Origin: Thalassotalea_H sp040779345
Lineage (GTDB): Bacteria > Pseudomonadota > Gammaproteobacteria > Enterobacterales > Alteromonadaceae
Length of the DNA: 64,000 nucleotides
Reading direction: 5' to 3'
Assembly: GCA_040779345.1 (NCBI GenBank)
Contig: JBFONU010000012.1
Location: forward strand, 67,146-131,145
Below are positions 17,275 through 25,475 of this stretch, one piece after another. Under the pieces are notes generated by a model, which had not been told where the DNA came from, did not search any database, and saw only the letters and a list, made by a program, of their open reading frames with translations. How positions within the stretch are numbered: position 1 is the first letter of the stretch; each line of letters starts with the position of its first letter. Position numbers and translations under genes: made by a program.

Positions 17275-20200
17275 ATGCAAAAAAACAATCAATATGGCAC
17301 TAAACCTTTTACAAAACATAGACTGATTACTTTAACAATAATCATCTGTATTTGTTTAAGCCCATTAGTATTGAGTTTTTTGGCTATTGATTTTTCTTCT
17401 GTTGTCACCCCATTAACCAATGAAAGCCTAATAAATAATCAGCTTGATGATTCATCTTTGTTGATGAGTGTTTATGGCGACTTGCACCATGCTCTACTTG
17501 AATGGAGTGCCATCGGTTTAGCGTTGATTACAGCGCTATTATCCTTCTTTCATTATCGGGCAAAGCAAGACGTTACTATACCTATTATTGGTATAGCATT
17601 ATTAAGTGTTGGTTTCGTTGATATTTTTCATACCTTAGCGGCAACAAAAGTTATTTTTGCTAATGCACCAAACAGCGAATTCATACCATTTTCCTGGGTC
17701 TTATCTCGATTATTTGCTGCAATGTTGATGCTAATGGCGGTCAGCCTTTGCTTCTGGCTATCGAGAAAATTTAATCAGCGGTTAAGCGTTAATCAACAAA
17801 CTAGATTGCTAGTTGTCTTCAGCATCATTTTAGCGCTGCTCGTTTTCGTCACCATTTATATAGCTATATCAAGTTCATCACTCCCTCAAACGGTGTTTGC
17901 CAATGCCTTTATATCTAGACCTTATGATATTTTGCCATTAGCGCTCTTTTTTTGCACAGGGGCTATTGCTTGGTTGTGGTTTTATGACGATTATTCAGCC
18001 CTTCGTTTGGCACTATTTCTGAGTATACTCCCCCAAATAGTTACTCAGTTACATATGGGCTTTGGTTCCATTGCCTTGTTTGATCACCATTTCAATGTTG
18101 CACATTTTTTTAAAATAATTTCTACTGGTATTGTGTTAATTGGTTTGTTGGTTGATTTACCCGTTCAGGAAAGTACGAGCCGCACACAAGGCGTTATTGA
18201 TGATAATACTCAACAATTTAATGATAAAAACCTAGCTATCACTCATAAAGTCGATTTAGGAAAGGTGAAATGGCCATTAGCCCTAAAAATACCTTTAGCA
18301 GGTTTTCTCTTTTCTTTTGTCATATTGTTAACGATCGCTTTTACTTTTTATATCGAGAGTTATCAGCTTGTAAAAGATAAAGAAATGAGAGAGTTGTCTC
18401 TAGAGGCAGAAATAGTTAAACCTTTGTTTAGTGAGTTCTACCGACAAAGTTCTCGTGATGTCTCTTTCTTGCAAGCCACACCGCCTATCGAAGGAATTAT
18501 CAAGGCTAAACAGGCAAATTCTGAGGCACTTTTTTCGATATGGCGCCAAAGGCTAAATTCTATTTTTATTGAGTTATTAAAAACAAAACCACATTATAAA
18601 AGAATGAGTTACATCACTATTTCGAGCTCTAATGATGTTTTGGTCAGTGCGGTAAGAGAAAACGATAAGGTGATAAACTTAACAAAAGATAAGCTAATTA
18701 AGGGGATTGAATTAACGGATCTAAAGCCGATGTTAACTCAACAAACGTCTGCTATGTATTTCTCCAAAATAATCAGAAGATCATCCGATACTAATGACAT
18801 TAACAGATTGTCTTCTAACGCTTCATATTTTGTCGCTTCCCCTGTATTTGAGCCTCAAAGTAATGAGCTTTTCGGTATTATTGCCATCGAAGTCAACTTA
18901 TCAAGTTATATTAGCGAGCTTAAAAAGCAATCACTAAAAGATATAATTTTCTATATCGCCAATGAGCAAGGAGATATTTTATATTGTCCTAGAGATGTCG
19001 CCAAGTGTTCGACGACAGAAACCTTTATTGCCCATTTTCCTCAACTAGCACCTGTGATATCAACTAATAAAGAAACAGCTCAGTTATATGATTTTAATAA
19101 GGAAAAGTCTGATAATAGTTTGGCGTTTTATTCAAAAATGAATTTTGAATTTAATCAGCAAATCCCTAGTCTACATTTGTTAATAGAAAACCAACAAGAT
19201 GATTTATTGTTTGCCGTAAAAAATATGCGTTTTAGAGCCATTCTTCTTAGCTTATCATTAGCCTTGTTAAGTTTGGTTATTTCTATCTTTGCCGCAAGAA
19301 AGTTAACACGTTCATTGTCAACGATGAGGCAAAGTTTATTTAGTTTTGAAAATAAAGGAGAAATAGGTGATTTACCGACCTCAGAAACCGATGAAATTGG
19401 TCTGCTAGCCCGTAGTTTTCATAACTTATTTGTCACTATTGAGCACAAATCTTCAGAGCTGGAACTCGTCGCAACCCAAGCTCATAGCGCAACATTGAAA
19501 CTTCAAGCCATATTAAATTCAATTGTTGATGCGGTCATTACCATCAATACCCAAGGCGAAATTTTAGCGTTCAATAAAGCCGCTAGAAAAATGTTTGGCT
19601 ATAAAGAAGAAGAAGTGCTTCATCAAAATATTGAAATACTAATGCCTGTTGAATTTGCCAAACATCATAATAGCTATCTCGATAATTTTTTAAAAACAGG
19701 GAAAAGCAAAGTCTTTGGTATTGGGCGTGAATTACCGGCTTTAAGATCTGATGGGGAGGTTTTCCCTATGTTATTAAGTATTAGTGAAGTCATTACCGAT
19801 GATGGAAAAATTTTTACAGGTTTGATCCGTGACATTACTGAAAATAAACTTTTGGATGCTGAAAAAAAACGTATTTTGAATGAGACCAAAAATGCGGCTT
19901 GGCGACTAAATTTTGCGTTATCAGCCCCTAAAATTGGTGTTTGGGATTTAGACTTGTCTAGTAAGCATATCCTTTGGGATGAAAGAATGTACAAATTATT
20001 TGATACTTCTCCTGAATCCAATATTACCCCAAAAGATATTTGGTTAGAGAAAATACATCCAGAAGATGTTGAGCATGTTGAAGCGCTTTTAGCAAAATCG
20101 ATATTATCAGGTAAAGAAATTCATTATCAACATCGTATTATCACCTCGAACAACCAAATCAAGTACATTGAAGCTCATGCTCAAGTTATGTTTGATGATA

Positions 20201-22332
20201 GAGGGGAAAGAACACGCGTTGTTGGGACTTATCGCGATAATACTGAGCAACAACAATTACATCTATTAAAGCAACAGGCCTTGGATATGGCTGAAGAGTC
20301 TTTACGGTTGAAATCTGAATTTTTAGCTAGCATGAGTCATGAGATCAGAACCCCGATGAATGGGGTTTTAGGTATGTTAGGTTTACTTGAACAAAGTAAG
20401 CTTTCTAAACAGCAAGAGCATTATGTTCAACTGGCCAGCTCAAGTGCGCATTCTTTATTATTTTTAATTAATGATATTTTAGACTTTTCTAAGATTGAGG
20501 CAGGAAAGCTAGAATTAGAAGTCTTTGATTTTGATCTAAGGAGCCAATTAGGTGAATTTGCCGAATCTATGGCGGTACGGGCACAAGAAAAGGGCTTAGA
20601 GTTAGTATTAGATTTAACTCAAATTAACGACTCTATGGTTAAAGGCGACCCAAGCCGTATTAGACAAATCTTGTCAAATCTGGTCGGTAATGCCATCAAG
20701 TTTACCGAAAGTGGTGAAGTTATTATTAAAGCGAGTGTTGTAAAAAACACCCGTGATAATAAATTAAACTTTTCTTGCGACATTATTGATACAGGAATTG
20801 GGATCCCAGAAAATAAAATCAATAACCTTTTTGATTCTTTCACACAGGTTGATGCTACGACAACACGAAAATACGGTGGAACAGGATTAGGCTTGGCCAT
20901 CGTAAAACAATTATGTGAACTGATGGGGGGAAACGTAAAAGTTAAAAGTGAAATAAACAAAGGGAGCTGTTTTACTTTTACTATTGAGTTAGTGAAGAGT
21001 GATAAGTCAAAACTTGTCATGCCAGCAGTTGATATTTCAGGCACCGAAATATTAATTGTTGATGATAATGACACAAATTTAGCCGTATTAAAGGGGCAAT
21101 TAGAAATTTGGGGAGCCGTTGTTACCCAAGCACATGACGGCTATGAAGCCTTAAGCCTTATTGAAAAAGAGCCTAAAAATAAATTTGCAGTTGCCATTTT
21201 AGATATGCAAATGCCAGGGATGGATGGTGCGACACTGGGCAGATTTATGAAAGAAAATAGCCAAACGTCTTCGACTAAACTTATTATGATGACATCGATG
21301 GGAGAAAGAGGAGATGCAGCTTATTTCTCATCATTAGGTTTTGCCGCATATTTTCCAAAACCGGCAACAACATCAGATTTATTTAACGCTTTATCAATTG
21401 TACTCGACGATACGAATGCGGCAACGTTAGACAAAGATATTATCACTCATCATAGTTTAAGAAATATACATCGTCGCCCACAAGAAAATAAACTCCCGAG
21501 GAAAGCACGGATACTATTAGTTGAAGATAATAGAATCAATCAAGTTGTTATTCTTGGTGTTTTAGCAAATATCTATTTACATGCCGATGTGGCTGAAAAT
21601 GGCCTTGAAGCACTTGAGTGTCTTAAGAATGAATCGAAGGACACGCCATTTGAAATCATTATCATGGATTGTCAAATGCCAGAGCTTGATGGTTACGAGA
21701 CGACTAAAATAATTAGAGAGGGAGGCGCTGGCGAACACTACCAATCAATTCCTATTATTGCGATGACAGCTAATGCAATGAAAGGTGATAAAGAAAAATG
21801 TTTAACAGCGGGGATGAGTGATTATGCAACTAAACCTGTTGATGCATTGATATTGCAACAAAAACTTTGTCATTGGCTCGGCGAAGAAGTTACTAGTATT
21901 AAGACTGAGAAAGTTGAGACAACTCAATTATCCAGCGTAAACCAATATCAAGAAGATGATAGTGAACCAACAACAGCTGAAATGAAAAATGATAAAGACC
22001 TTATTTGGCATAAAGAAGGCTTTTTAAAACGTATTAGAAATAATATTAATTTAGCTGAAAAACTCATAAAACTCTTCTTAGAAGATGGACCCCAACAGAT
22101 TAAAGACCTTCAAGACGCAATAACAAAAACAGACAATGAAAAAATAGTCAGTATTGCCCATAAGCTTAAAGGGAGTGTTAAAAACTTAGGGGGAAATAAA
22201 CTTGCACAACTTCTTGAAGTAATTGAAATAAACCAAAAATCTGGTTCATTAGAAAAACTTGACCACTATAAACTAGAATTAACGAATGAGTTTGAAAATT
22301 TTATTGCCGAATTACAAGGCTTTATTGACTAA
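17275..22332 (+). CDS. Very large membrane hybrid histidine kinase (MASE3-like, PAS, two REC, HPt)
   Basis: A 1685-residue protein containing a whole phosphorelay. The N-terminal 295 residues hold about eight hydrophobic helices with DIFHTLAA and AHFFKI, resembling MASE3-type membrane sensors. A further helix near 340, an extracytoplasmic sensor (about 360-655) and a helix near 660 follow, then HAMP, two PAS domains (about 745-1000), HisKA with His1022 (MSHEIRTPMNG), HATPase (NLVGNAIKFTESG, GTGLGLAIVKQL), two receivers (ILDMQMPGMDG and IIMDCQMPELDG) and a C-terminal HPt with His1629 (AHKLKGS). Two independent membrane sensory units in one kinase are uncommon. The final acceptor of the HPt is not evident, but receiver proteins lie on both sides. 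Confidence 0.88.
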   Translation: MQKNNQYGTKPFTKHRLITLTIIICICLSPLVLSFLAIDFSSVVTPLTNESLINNQLDDSSLLMSVYGDLHHALLEWSAIGLALITALLSFFHYRAKQDVTIPIIGIALLSVGFVDIFHTLAATKVIFANAPNSEFIPFSWVLSRLFAAMLMLMAVSLCFWLSRKFNQRLSVNQQTRLLVVFSIILALLVFVTIYIAISSSSLPQTVFANAFISRPYDILPLALFFCTGAIAWLWFYDDYSALRLALFLSILPQIVTQLHMGFGSIALFDHHFNVAHFFKIISTGIVLIGLLVDLPVQESTSRTQGVIDDNTQQFNDKNLAITHKVDLGKVKWPLALKIPLAGFLFSFVILLTIAFTFYIESYQLVKDKEMRELSLEAEIVKPLFSEFYRQSSRDVSFLQATPPIEGIIKAKQANSEALFSIWRQRLNSIFIELLKTKPHYKRMSYITISSSNDVLVSAVRENDKVINLTKDKLIKGIELTDLKPMLTQQTSAMYFSKIIRRSSDTNDINRLSSNASYFVASPVFEPQSNELFGIIAIEVNLSSYISELKKQSLKDIIFYIANEQGDILYCPRDVAKCSTTETFIAHFPQLAPVISTNKETAQLYDFNKEKSDNSLAFYSKMNFEFNQQIPSLHLLIENQQDDLLFAVKNMRFRAILLSLSLALLSLVISIFAARKLTRSLSTMRQSLFSFENKGEIGDLPTSETDEIGLLARSFHNLFVTIEHKSSELELVATQAHSATLKLQAILNSIVDAVITINTQGEILAFNKAARKMFGYKEEEVLHQNIEILMPVEFAKHHNSYLDNFLKTGKSKVFGIGRELPALRSDGEVFPMLLSISEVITDDGKIFTGLIRDITENKLLDAEKKRILNETKNAAWRLNFALSAPKIGVWDLDLSSKHILWDERMYKLFDTSPESNITPKDIWLEKIHPEDVEHVEALLAKSILSGKEIHYQHRIITSNNQIKYIEAHAQVMFDDRGERTRVVGTYRDNTEQQQLHLLKQQALDMAEESLRLKSEFLASMSHEIRTPMNGVLGMLGLLEQSKLSKQQEHYVQLASSSAHSLLFLINDILDFSKIEAGKLELEVFDFDLRSQLGEFAESMAVRAQEKGLELVLDLTQINDSMVKGDPSRIRQILSNLVGNAIKFTESGEVIIKASVVKNTRDNKLNFSCDIIDTGIGIPENKINNLFDSFTQVDATTTRKYGGTGLGLAIVKQLCELMGGNVKVKSEINKGSCFTFTIELVKSDKSKLVMPAVDISGTEILIVDDNDTNLAVLKGQLEIWGAVVTQAHDGYEALSLIEKEPKNKFAVAILDMQMPGMDGATLGRFMKENSQTSSTKLIMMTSMGERGDAAYFSSLGFAAYFPKPATTSDLFNALSIVLDDTNAATLDKDIITHHSLRNIHRRPQENKLPRKARILLVEDNRINQVVILGVLANIYLHADVAENGLEALECLKNESKDTPFEIIIMDCQMPELDGYETTKIIREGGAGEHYQSIPIIAMTANAMKGDKEKCLTAGMSDYATKPVDALILQQKLCHWLGEEVTSIKTEKVETTQLSSVNQYQEDDSEPTTAEMKNDKDLIWHKEGFLKRIRNNINLAEKLIKLFLEDGPQQIKDLQDAITKTDNEKIVSIAHKLKGSVKNLGGNKLAQLLEVIEINQKSGSLEKLDHYKLELTNEFENFIAELQGFID

Positions 22333-22429
22333 TTTTGATATGCTTTTAGTTATATCTGATAAAAGTTTCACGAAGAAACATCACTTTATTGATACGTTAA
22401 GTTAGTCAATTTGAAATAAAGAGGTTTTA

Positions 22430-23776
22430 ATGGAAGATCCTAACCAGTATACGATTTTAGCGGTTGACGATGCAAAAGACTCGCTGATGTTATTAGAGTT
22501 CGATTTGGTTGAAGCTGGCTACCAAGTGATCACTGCAGAATCTGGAAATGACGCACTTGCAATGCTACCAAACGTTGATATTAGTTTGATCTTACTTGAT
22601 ATGTATATGCCAGGTAAATCTGGCTTATCTGTTTTACAAGAAATAAAAGCGCAAAGCAAATATGCAGATATTCCGGTGATCATGCTTTCAGCCTCAGATG
22701 ACGAAACTCAAATTGTGGCTTCCTTAGAGTTCGGCGCTGATGATTACGTCACTAAACCTTACATTTCTAATGTACTTTTAGCTCGCATAAGAAACTCATT
22801 ACGCTTATTGAATAAAACAAAGCAGCTTGAGATGTTAGCTAAAACAGACTTTTTGACTAAAGTGAACAATCGTGGCAGTTTTCAAGAGCTTGTCGATAAA
22901 ACAATTAGTCAAACAAAGCGAACAGAGCAGACTATTTCACTGGCGATGTTTGATTTAGATTTTTTTAAGAATGTGAATGATAACTATGGGCATGAAGCTG
23001 GTGATAAAGCGTTAATCGACTTTGCAGAAATATTAAAAGATACTTTTCGTGACTATGACATTATTGGCCGAATAGGAGGAGAAGAATTTGCTGTTTGTAT
23101 GCCTGATACGGGTATTAGTGATGCATATAATGCCTGTGAAAGATGTAGAAAGTCATTAGAGTCTCATGTTGTTTTCGTGAACTATCAAGGTGAGACACAA
23201 GAAATCTCTTTAACGGTCAGTATTGGAGTAACTTCAGCGAGTGGTCAAGCAATGTATTTTGATGAATTGTTGCGTATTGCCGACCAAGGGCTTTATCATG
23301 CAAAGGATAAAGGAAGAAATCAAACAGTAATAGAAGGAGTAGTTGAAGATAATAGTATGGATGAGCAAGCTAAGAGTGACATTATATCGACAAATAAAAG
23401 TGAGACTAGCAGCATGGATACAAATGAAAAATATCCTGGTATTGATTATGATGTTGGTGTGAATAATGTTTTAGGTGATGAAAGTTTATTTGCCGAAATT
23501 TTAGTCATGTTTTATCAAGATCATGGTAGGGACCATCATAATATCGAACAAGCCATCGATGCTTTAGAGCAAGAAAAAATTAAGCATTTAGTTCACACGC
23601 TTAAGGGGGTTTCATGCTCTATTGGTGCAATGGCGTTATTTGAACATTGTAAAAAACTCGACATTGCGGTGAATGAAAATAAAACGGATGAATACTCACT
23701 ACTTTTTCCACCGTTAAAAGAAGAGTTAATTAAAGTGCTTGCCGGACTTGAATTACATTTAGCCGAGAAATTGTAA
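22430..23776 (+). CDS. REC-GGDEF-HPt diguanylate cyclase
   Basis: A 448-residue protein. The receiver has Asp57 (LILLDMYMPGKSG). The GGDEF domain has an intact GGEEF active site at 216-220 and an RxxD inhibitory site (Arg207-Asp210) five residues upstream, so it should synthesise c-di-GMP with product inhibition. After a polar linker a C-terminal HPt carries His389 in LVHTLKGVSCSIGA. Receiver-controlled cyclases are common; an added HPt means it can also receive or pass a phosphoryl group, perhaps from the 1685-residue kinase just upstream. It is the last gene of the + strand island and converges with yfaE. Confidence 0.9.
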   Translation: MEDPNQYTILAVDDAKDSLMLLEFDLVEAGYQVITAESGNDALAMLPNVDISLILLDMYMPGKSGLSVLQEIKAQSKYADIPVIMLSASDDETQIVASLEFGADDYVTKPYISNVLLARIRNSLRLLNKTKQLEMLAKTDFLTKVNNRGSFQELVDKTISQTKRTEQTISLAMFDLDFFKNVNDNYGHEAGDKALIDFAEILKDTFRDYDIIGRIGGEEFAVCMPDTGISDAYNACERCRKSLESHVVFVNYQGETQEISLTVSIGVTSASGQAMYFDELLRIADQGLYHAKDKGRNQTVIEGVVEDNSMDEQAKSDIISTNKSETSSMDTNEKYPGIDYDVGVNNVLGDESLFAEILVMFYQDHGRDHHNIEQAIDALEQEKIKHLVHTLKGVSCSIGAMALFEHCKKLDIAVNENKTDEYSLLFPPLKEELIKVLAGLELHLAEKL

Positions 23777-23786
23777 TGGGGACTTG

Positions 23787-23830
23787 TTAAGAGTTGAGTG
23801 TTAAGAGTTGAGTGTTAAAGGGACTTTAAC
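23787..23830. repeat. 14-bp tandem repeat plus short inverted repeat at a convergent gene end
   Basis: TTAAGAGTTGAGTG occurs twice head-to-tail at 23787-23800 and 23801-23814 and starts a third time. It runs into a 7-bp inverted repeat, GTTAAAG/CTTTAAC with a 3-base loop, at 23814-23830. It lies between the convergent ends of the cyclase gene and yfaE. No run of T follows the hairpin, so it is not a standard terminator. Confidence 0.6.
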
Positions 23831-23840
23831 ATAGCCATGA

Positions 23841-24140
23841 CTATTCAATTTTTAATGTGATATCTGAAGTGGGTACACAGCAACATGGTAGTATTTCATT
23901 TTCGCCAATGAATGCTAAAGGCTCACCATTTGGGTATGTAATATTCCCGTCGACTAAAACCACGCGACAGGCTCCACAAAAACCATCACGACAATGATAA
24001 TGTACTTCTACATCGTTCGTTTCTAAATTGTTTAATAACGTTTTATCGGCAGGGTTGTAACGGATCTTTTGTTGCTCAACCGTAATGATATACTCACAAG
24101 CATTTGAACTTTCTTCTTGTGAGTTTTTAGCATCATTCAT
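23841..24140 (-). CDS. yfaE: 2Fe-2S ferredoxin YfaE-like, NrdB cofactor maintenance
   Basis: A 99-residue plant-type ferredoxin. Three cluster ligands are in CRDGFCGACRV and the fourth is in the later CCCVPTSD segment. In E. coli YfaE supplies electrons to regenerate the diferric-tyrosyl radical of NrdB, and its gene follows nrdB, as here. It is 75 bp downstream of nrdB on the same strand, with a strong hairpin in the gap. The extra 15 or so residues at the N-terminus are polar. Confidence 0.9.
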   Translation of the reverse strand: MNDAKNSQEESSNACEYIITVEQQKIRYNPADKTLLNNLETNDVEVHYHCRDGFCGACRVVLVDGNITYPNGEPLAFIGENEILPCCCVPTSDITLKIE

Positions 24141-24167
24141 TTGTATTTACTAGGCATCTAACTATGT

Positions 24168-24202
24168 CATTCGTTTTATCATGTTGCGTGATAAAACGAA
24201 TG
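24168..24202 (-). other. Hairpin between nrdB and yfaE
   Basis: A perfect 14-bp inverted repeat (CATTCGTTTTATCA and its complement) encloses a 7-base loop and begins 14 bp after the nrdB stop. No T-run follows on the minus strand, so it is unlikely to be a simple terminator. It could stabilise the nrdAB mRNA 3' end or reduce yfaE expression relative to nrdB. Confidence 0.6.
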
Positions 24203-24215
24203 AAAATATACGCTT

Positions 24216-25346
24216 TTATAGATCAAAGTCATCAAAGTCGTCACTAGAAACTGAAGAGTCAACTTGTCCAACAAGATAACTTGAAATCTCAGTTTCTTGT
24301 GGGGCCACTTGCACATTATCACTGACTAAATAAGCATTCATCCATGGCAAAGGATTACTTTTGATACTAAAAGGGGCTTCAAAACCAATCGCTGCTAAGC
24401 GTTGGTTACTTATGTACTCGATGTACTGATTTAATATTTCTGCATTAAGGCCAATCATTGAGCCGTCTTTAAAGAGGTATTGTGCCCACTCTTTTTCTTG
24501 TTCAACAACATCTAAGAAAATTTGTAGCCCGTCAGCTTTCAATGTTTCTGAAATCTCTTTCATCTCAGGATCATCTTTACCAGACATCCAGTTATTAAGA
24601 ATATGCTGGGTACCTGTTAAATGTAATGCTTCATCACGAGCAATTAGCTTAATTATTTTGGCATTGCCTTCAAGCAATTCACGCTCGGCAAAAGCAAATG
24701 AGCAAGCAAAGCTGACATAAAAACGAATCGCTTCTAAGGCGTTAACAGAGCAAATAGCAAGATACAAACGCTCTTTTAATTTACGTTGTGTCACTTCGAT
24801 GCTTTTTCCTTCAACCTCATAGGTACCTTCGCCTTGAGACTGTAACAGCTGGGTAGTTATGATCACATCATCAAAGTATTTAGCAATACTACTCGCGCGC
24901 TTTAAAATAGCTGGGTTTACTACAATATCATCAAAGACTTCACTCGGATCAGAAAACAAATTACGTAAAATATGGGTATACGAACGTGAATGAATTGTCT
25001 CACTAAATGCCCATGTTTCTACCCAAGTTTCAACTTCAGGTAAAGAAACAAGGGGTAATAAAACGGCATTCACTGAGCGTGCTGCCATGCTGTCAAGTAA
25101 CGTTTGGTATTTTAGGTTTGAAATAAAAATATGTTTTTCTGAGCTGGTTAACCCTTGCCAATCCGCTCTATCTTTAGAAACATCAATTTCTTCAGGTCGC
25201 CAAAAGAAAGATAATTGTTTTTCGATCAGTTTTTCAAAAGCTACGTAACGTTGTTGGTCGTAGCGAGAGACATTTACACTATTCCCCAAAAACATAGGCT
25301 CTAGTAATGCGTTATTAGGGGTTTGGTTAAATGTGCTATAGGTCAT
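24216..25346 (-). CDS. nrdB: Class Ia ribonucleotide reductase, beta subunit NrdB
   Basis: A 376-residue NrdB that carries the diferric-tyrosyl radical for ribonucleotide reduction. It matches E. coli NrdB along its length: EKQLSFFWRPEE, ISNLKYQTLLDS and ETWAFSETIHSRSYTHI, with the iron ligands in the ETWAFSETIHS and IARDEALHLTGTQ segments. The C-terminus is acidic (DDFDDFDL), as needed for docking to NrdA. I choose the ATG at 25346 (MTYSTFNQ), because it aligns with E. coli MAYTTFSQ and has AGGAG six bases upstream; an ATG eight codons earlier has no such site. It is 129 bp downstream of nrdA. Confidence 0.96.
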   Translation of the reverse strand: MTYSTFNQTPNNALLEPMFLGNSVNVSRYDQQRYVAFEKLIEKQLSFFWRPEEIDVSKDRADWQGLTSSEKHIFISNLKYQTLLDSMAARSVNAVLLPLVSLPEVETWVETWAFSETIHSRSYTHILRNLFSDPSEVFDDIVVNPAILKRASSIAKYFDDVIITTQLLQSQGEGTYEVEGKSIEVTQRKLKERLYLAICSVNALEAIRFYVSFACSFAFAERELLEGNAKIIKLIARDEALHLTGTQHILNNWMSGKDDPEMKEISETLKADGLQIFLDVVEQEKEWAQYLFKDGSMIGLNAEILNQYIEYISNQRLAAIGFEAPFSIKSNPLPWMNAYLVSDNVQVAPQETEISSYLVGQVDSSVSSDDFDDFDL

Positions 25347-25357
25347 GTGTGCTCCTA

Positions 25358-25384
25358 GAAACAACGCCATTTCGGCATTGTTTC
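25358..25384 (-). other. Hairpin immediately upstream of the nrdB ribosome site
   Basis: Read on the minus strand, GAAACAATGCC and GGCGTTGTTTC form an 11-bp stem (one G-T pair) closed by a GAAAT loop. It ends just before the AGGAG that serves nrdB. There is no T-run. Its position suggests control of nrdB translation or protection of a processed nrdB mRNA. Confidence 0.65.
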
Positions 25385-25436
25385 AAACTATCTAAAGTGT
25401 AGATTTTATTATTTTTATTCGTATGGTTGAAAATAG

Positions 25437-25469
25437 CGTCAATGCAAATAAACATATATCGCATTGACG
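25437..25469 (-). other. Hairpin just downstream of nrdA
   Basis: A 9-bp perfect inverted repeat (CGTCAATGC/GCATTGACG) with a 15-base loop lies 6 bp after the nrdA stop. On the minus strand it is followed by CTATTTT, a weak T-rich tail, so partial termination or mRNA end protection between nrdA and nrdB is possible. Confidence 0.5.
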
Positions 25470-25475
25470 TTATCC

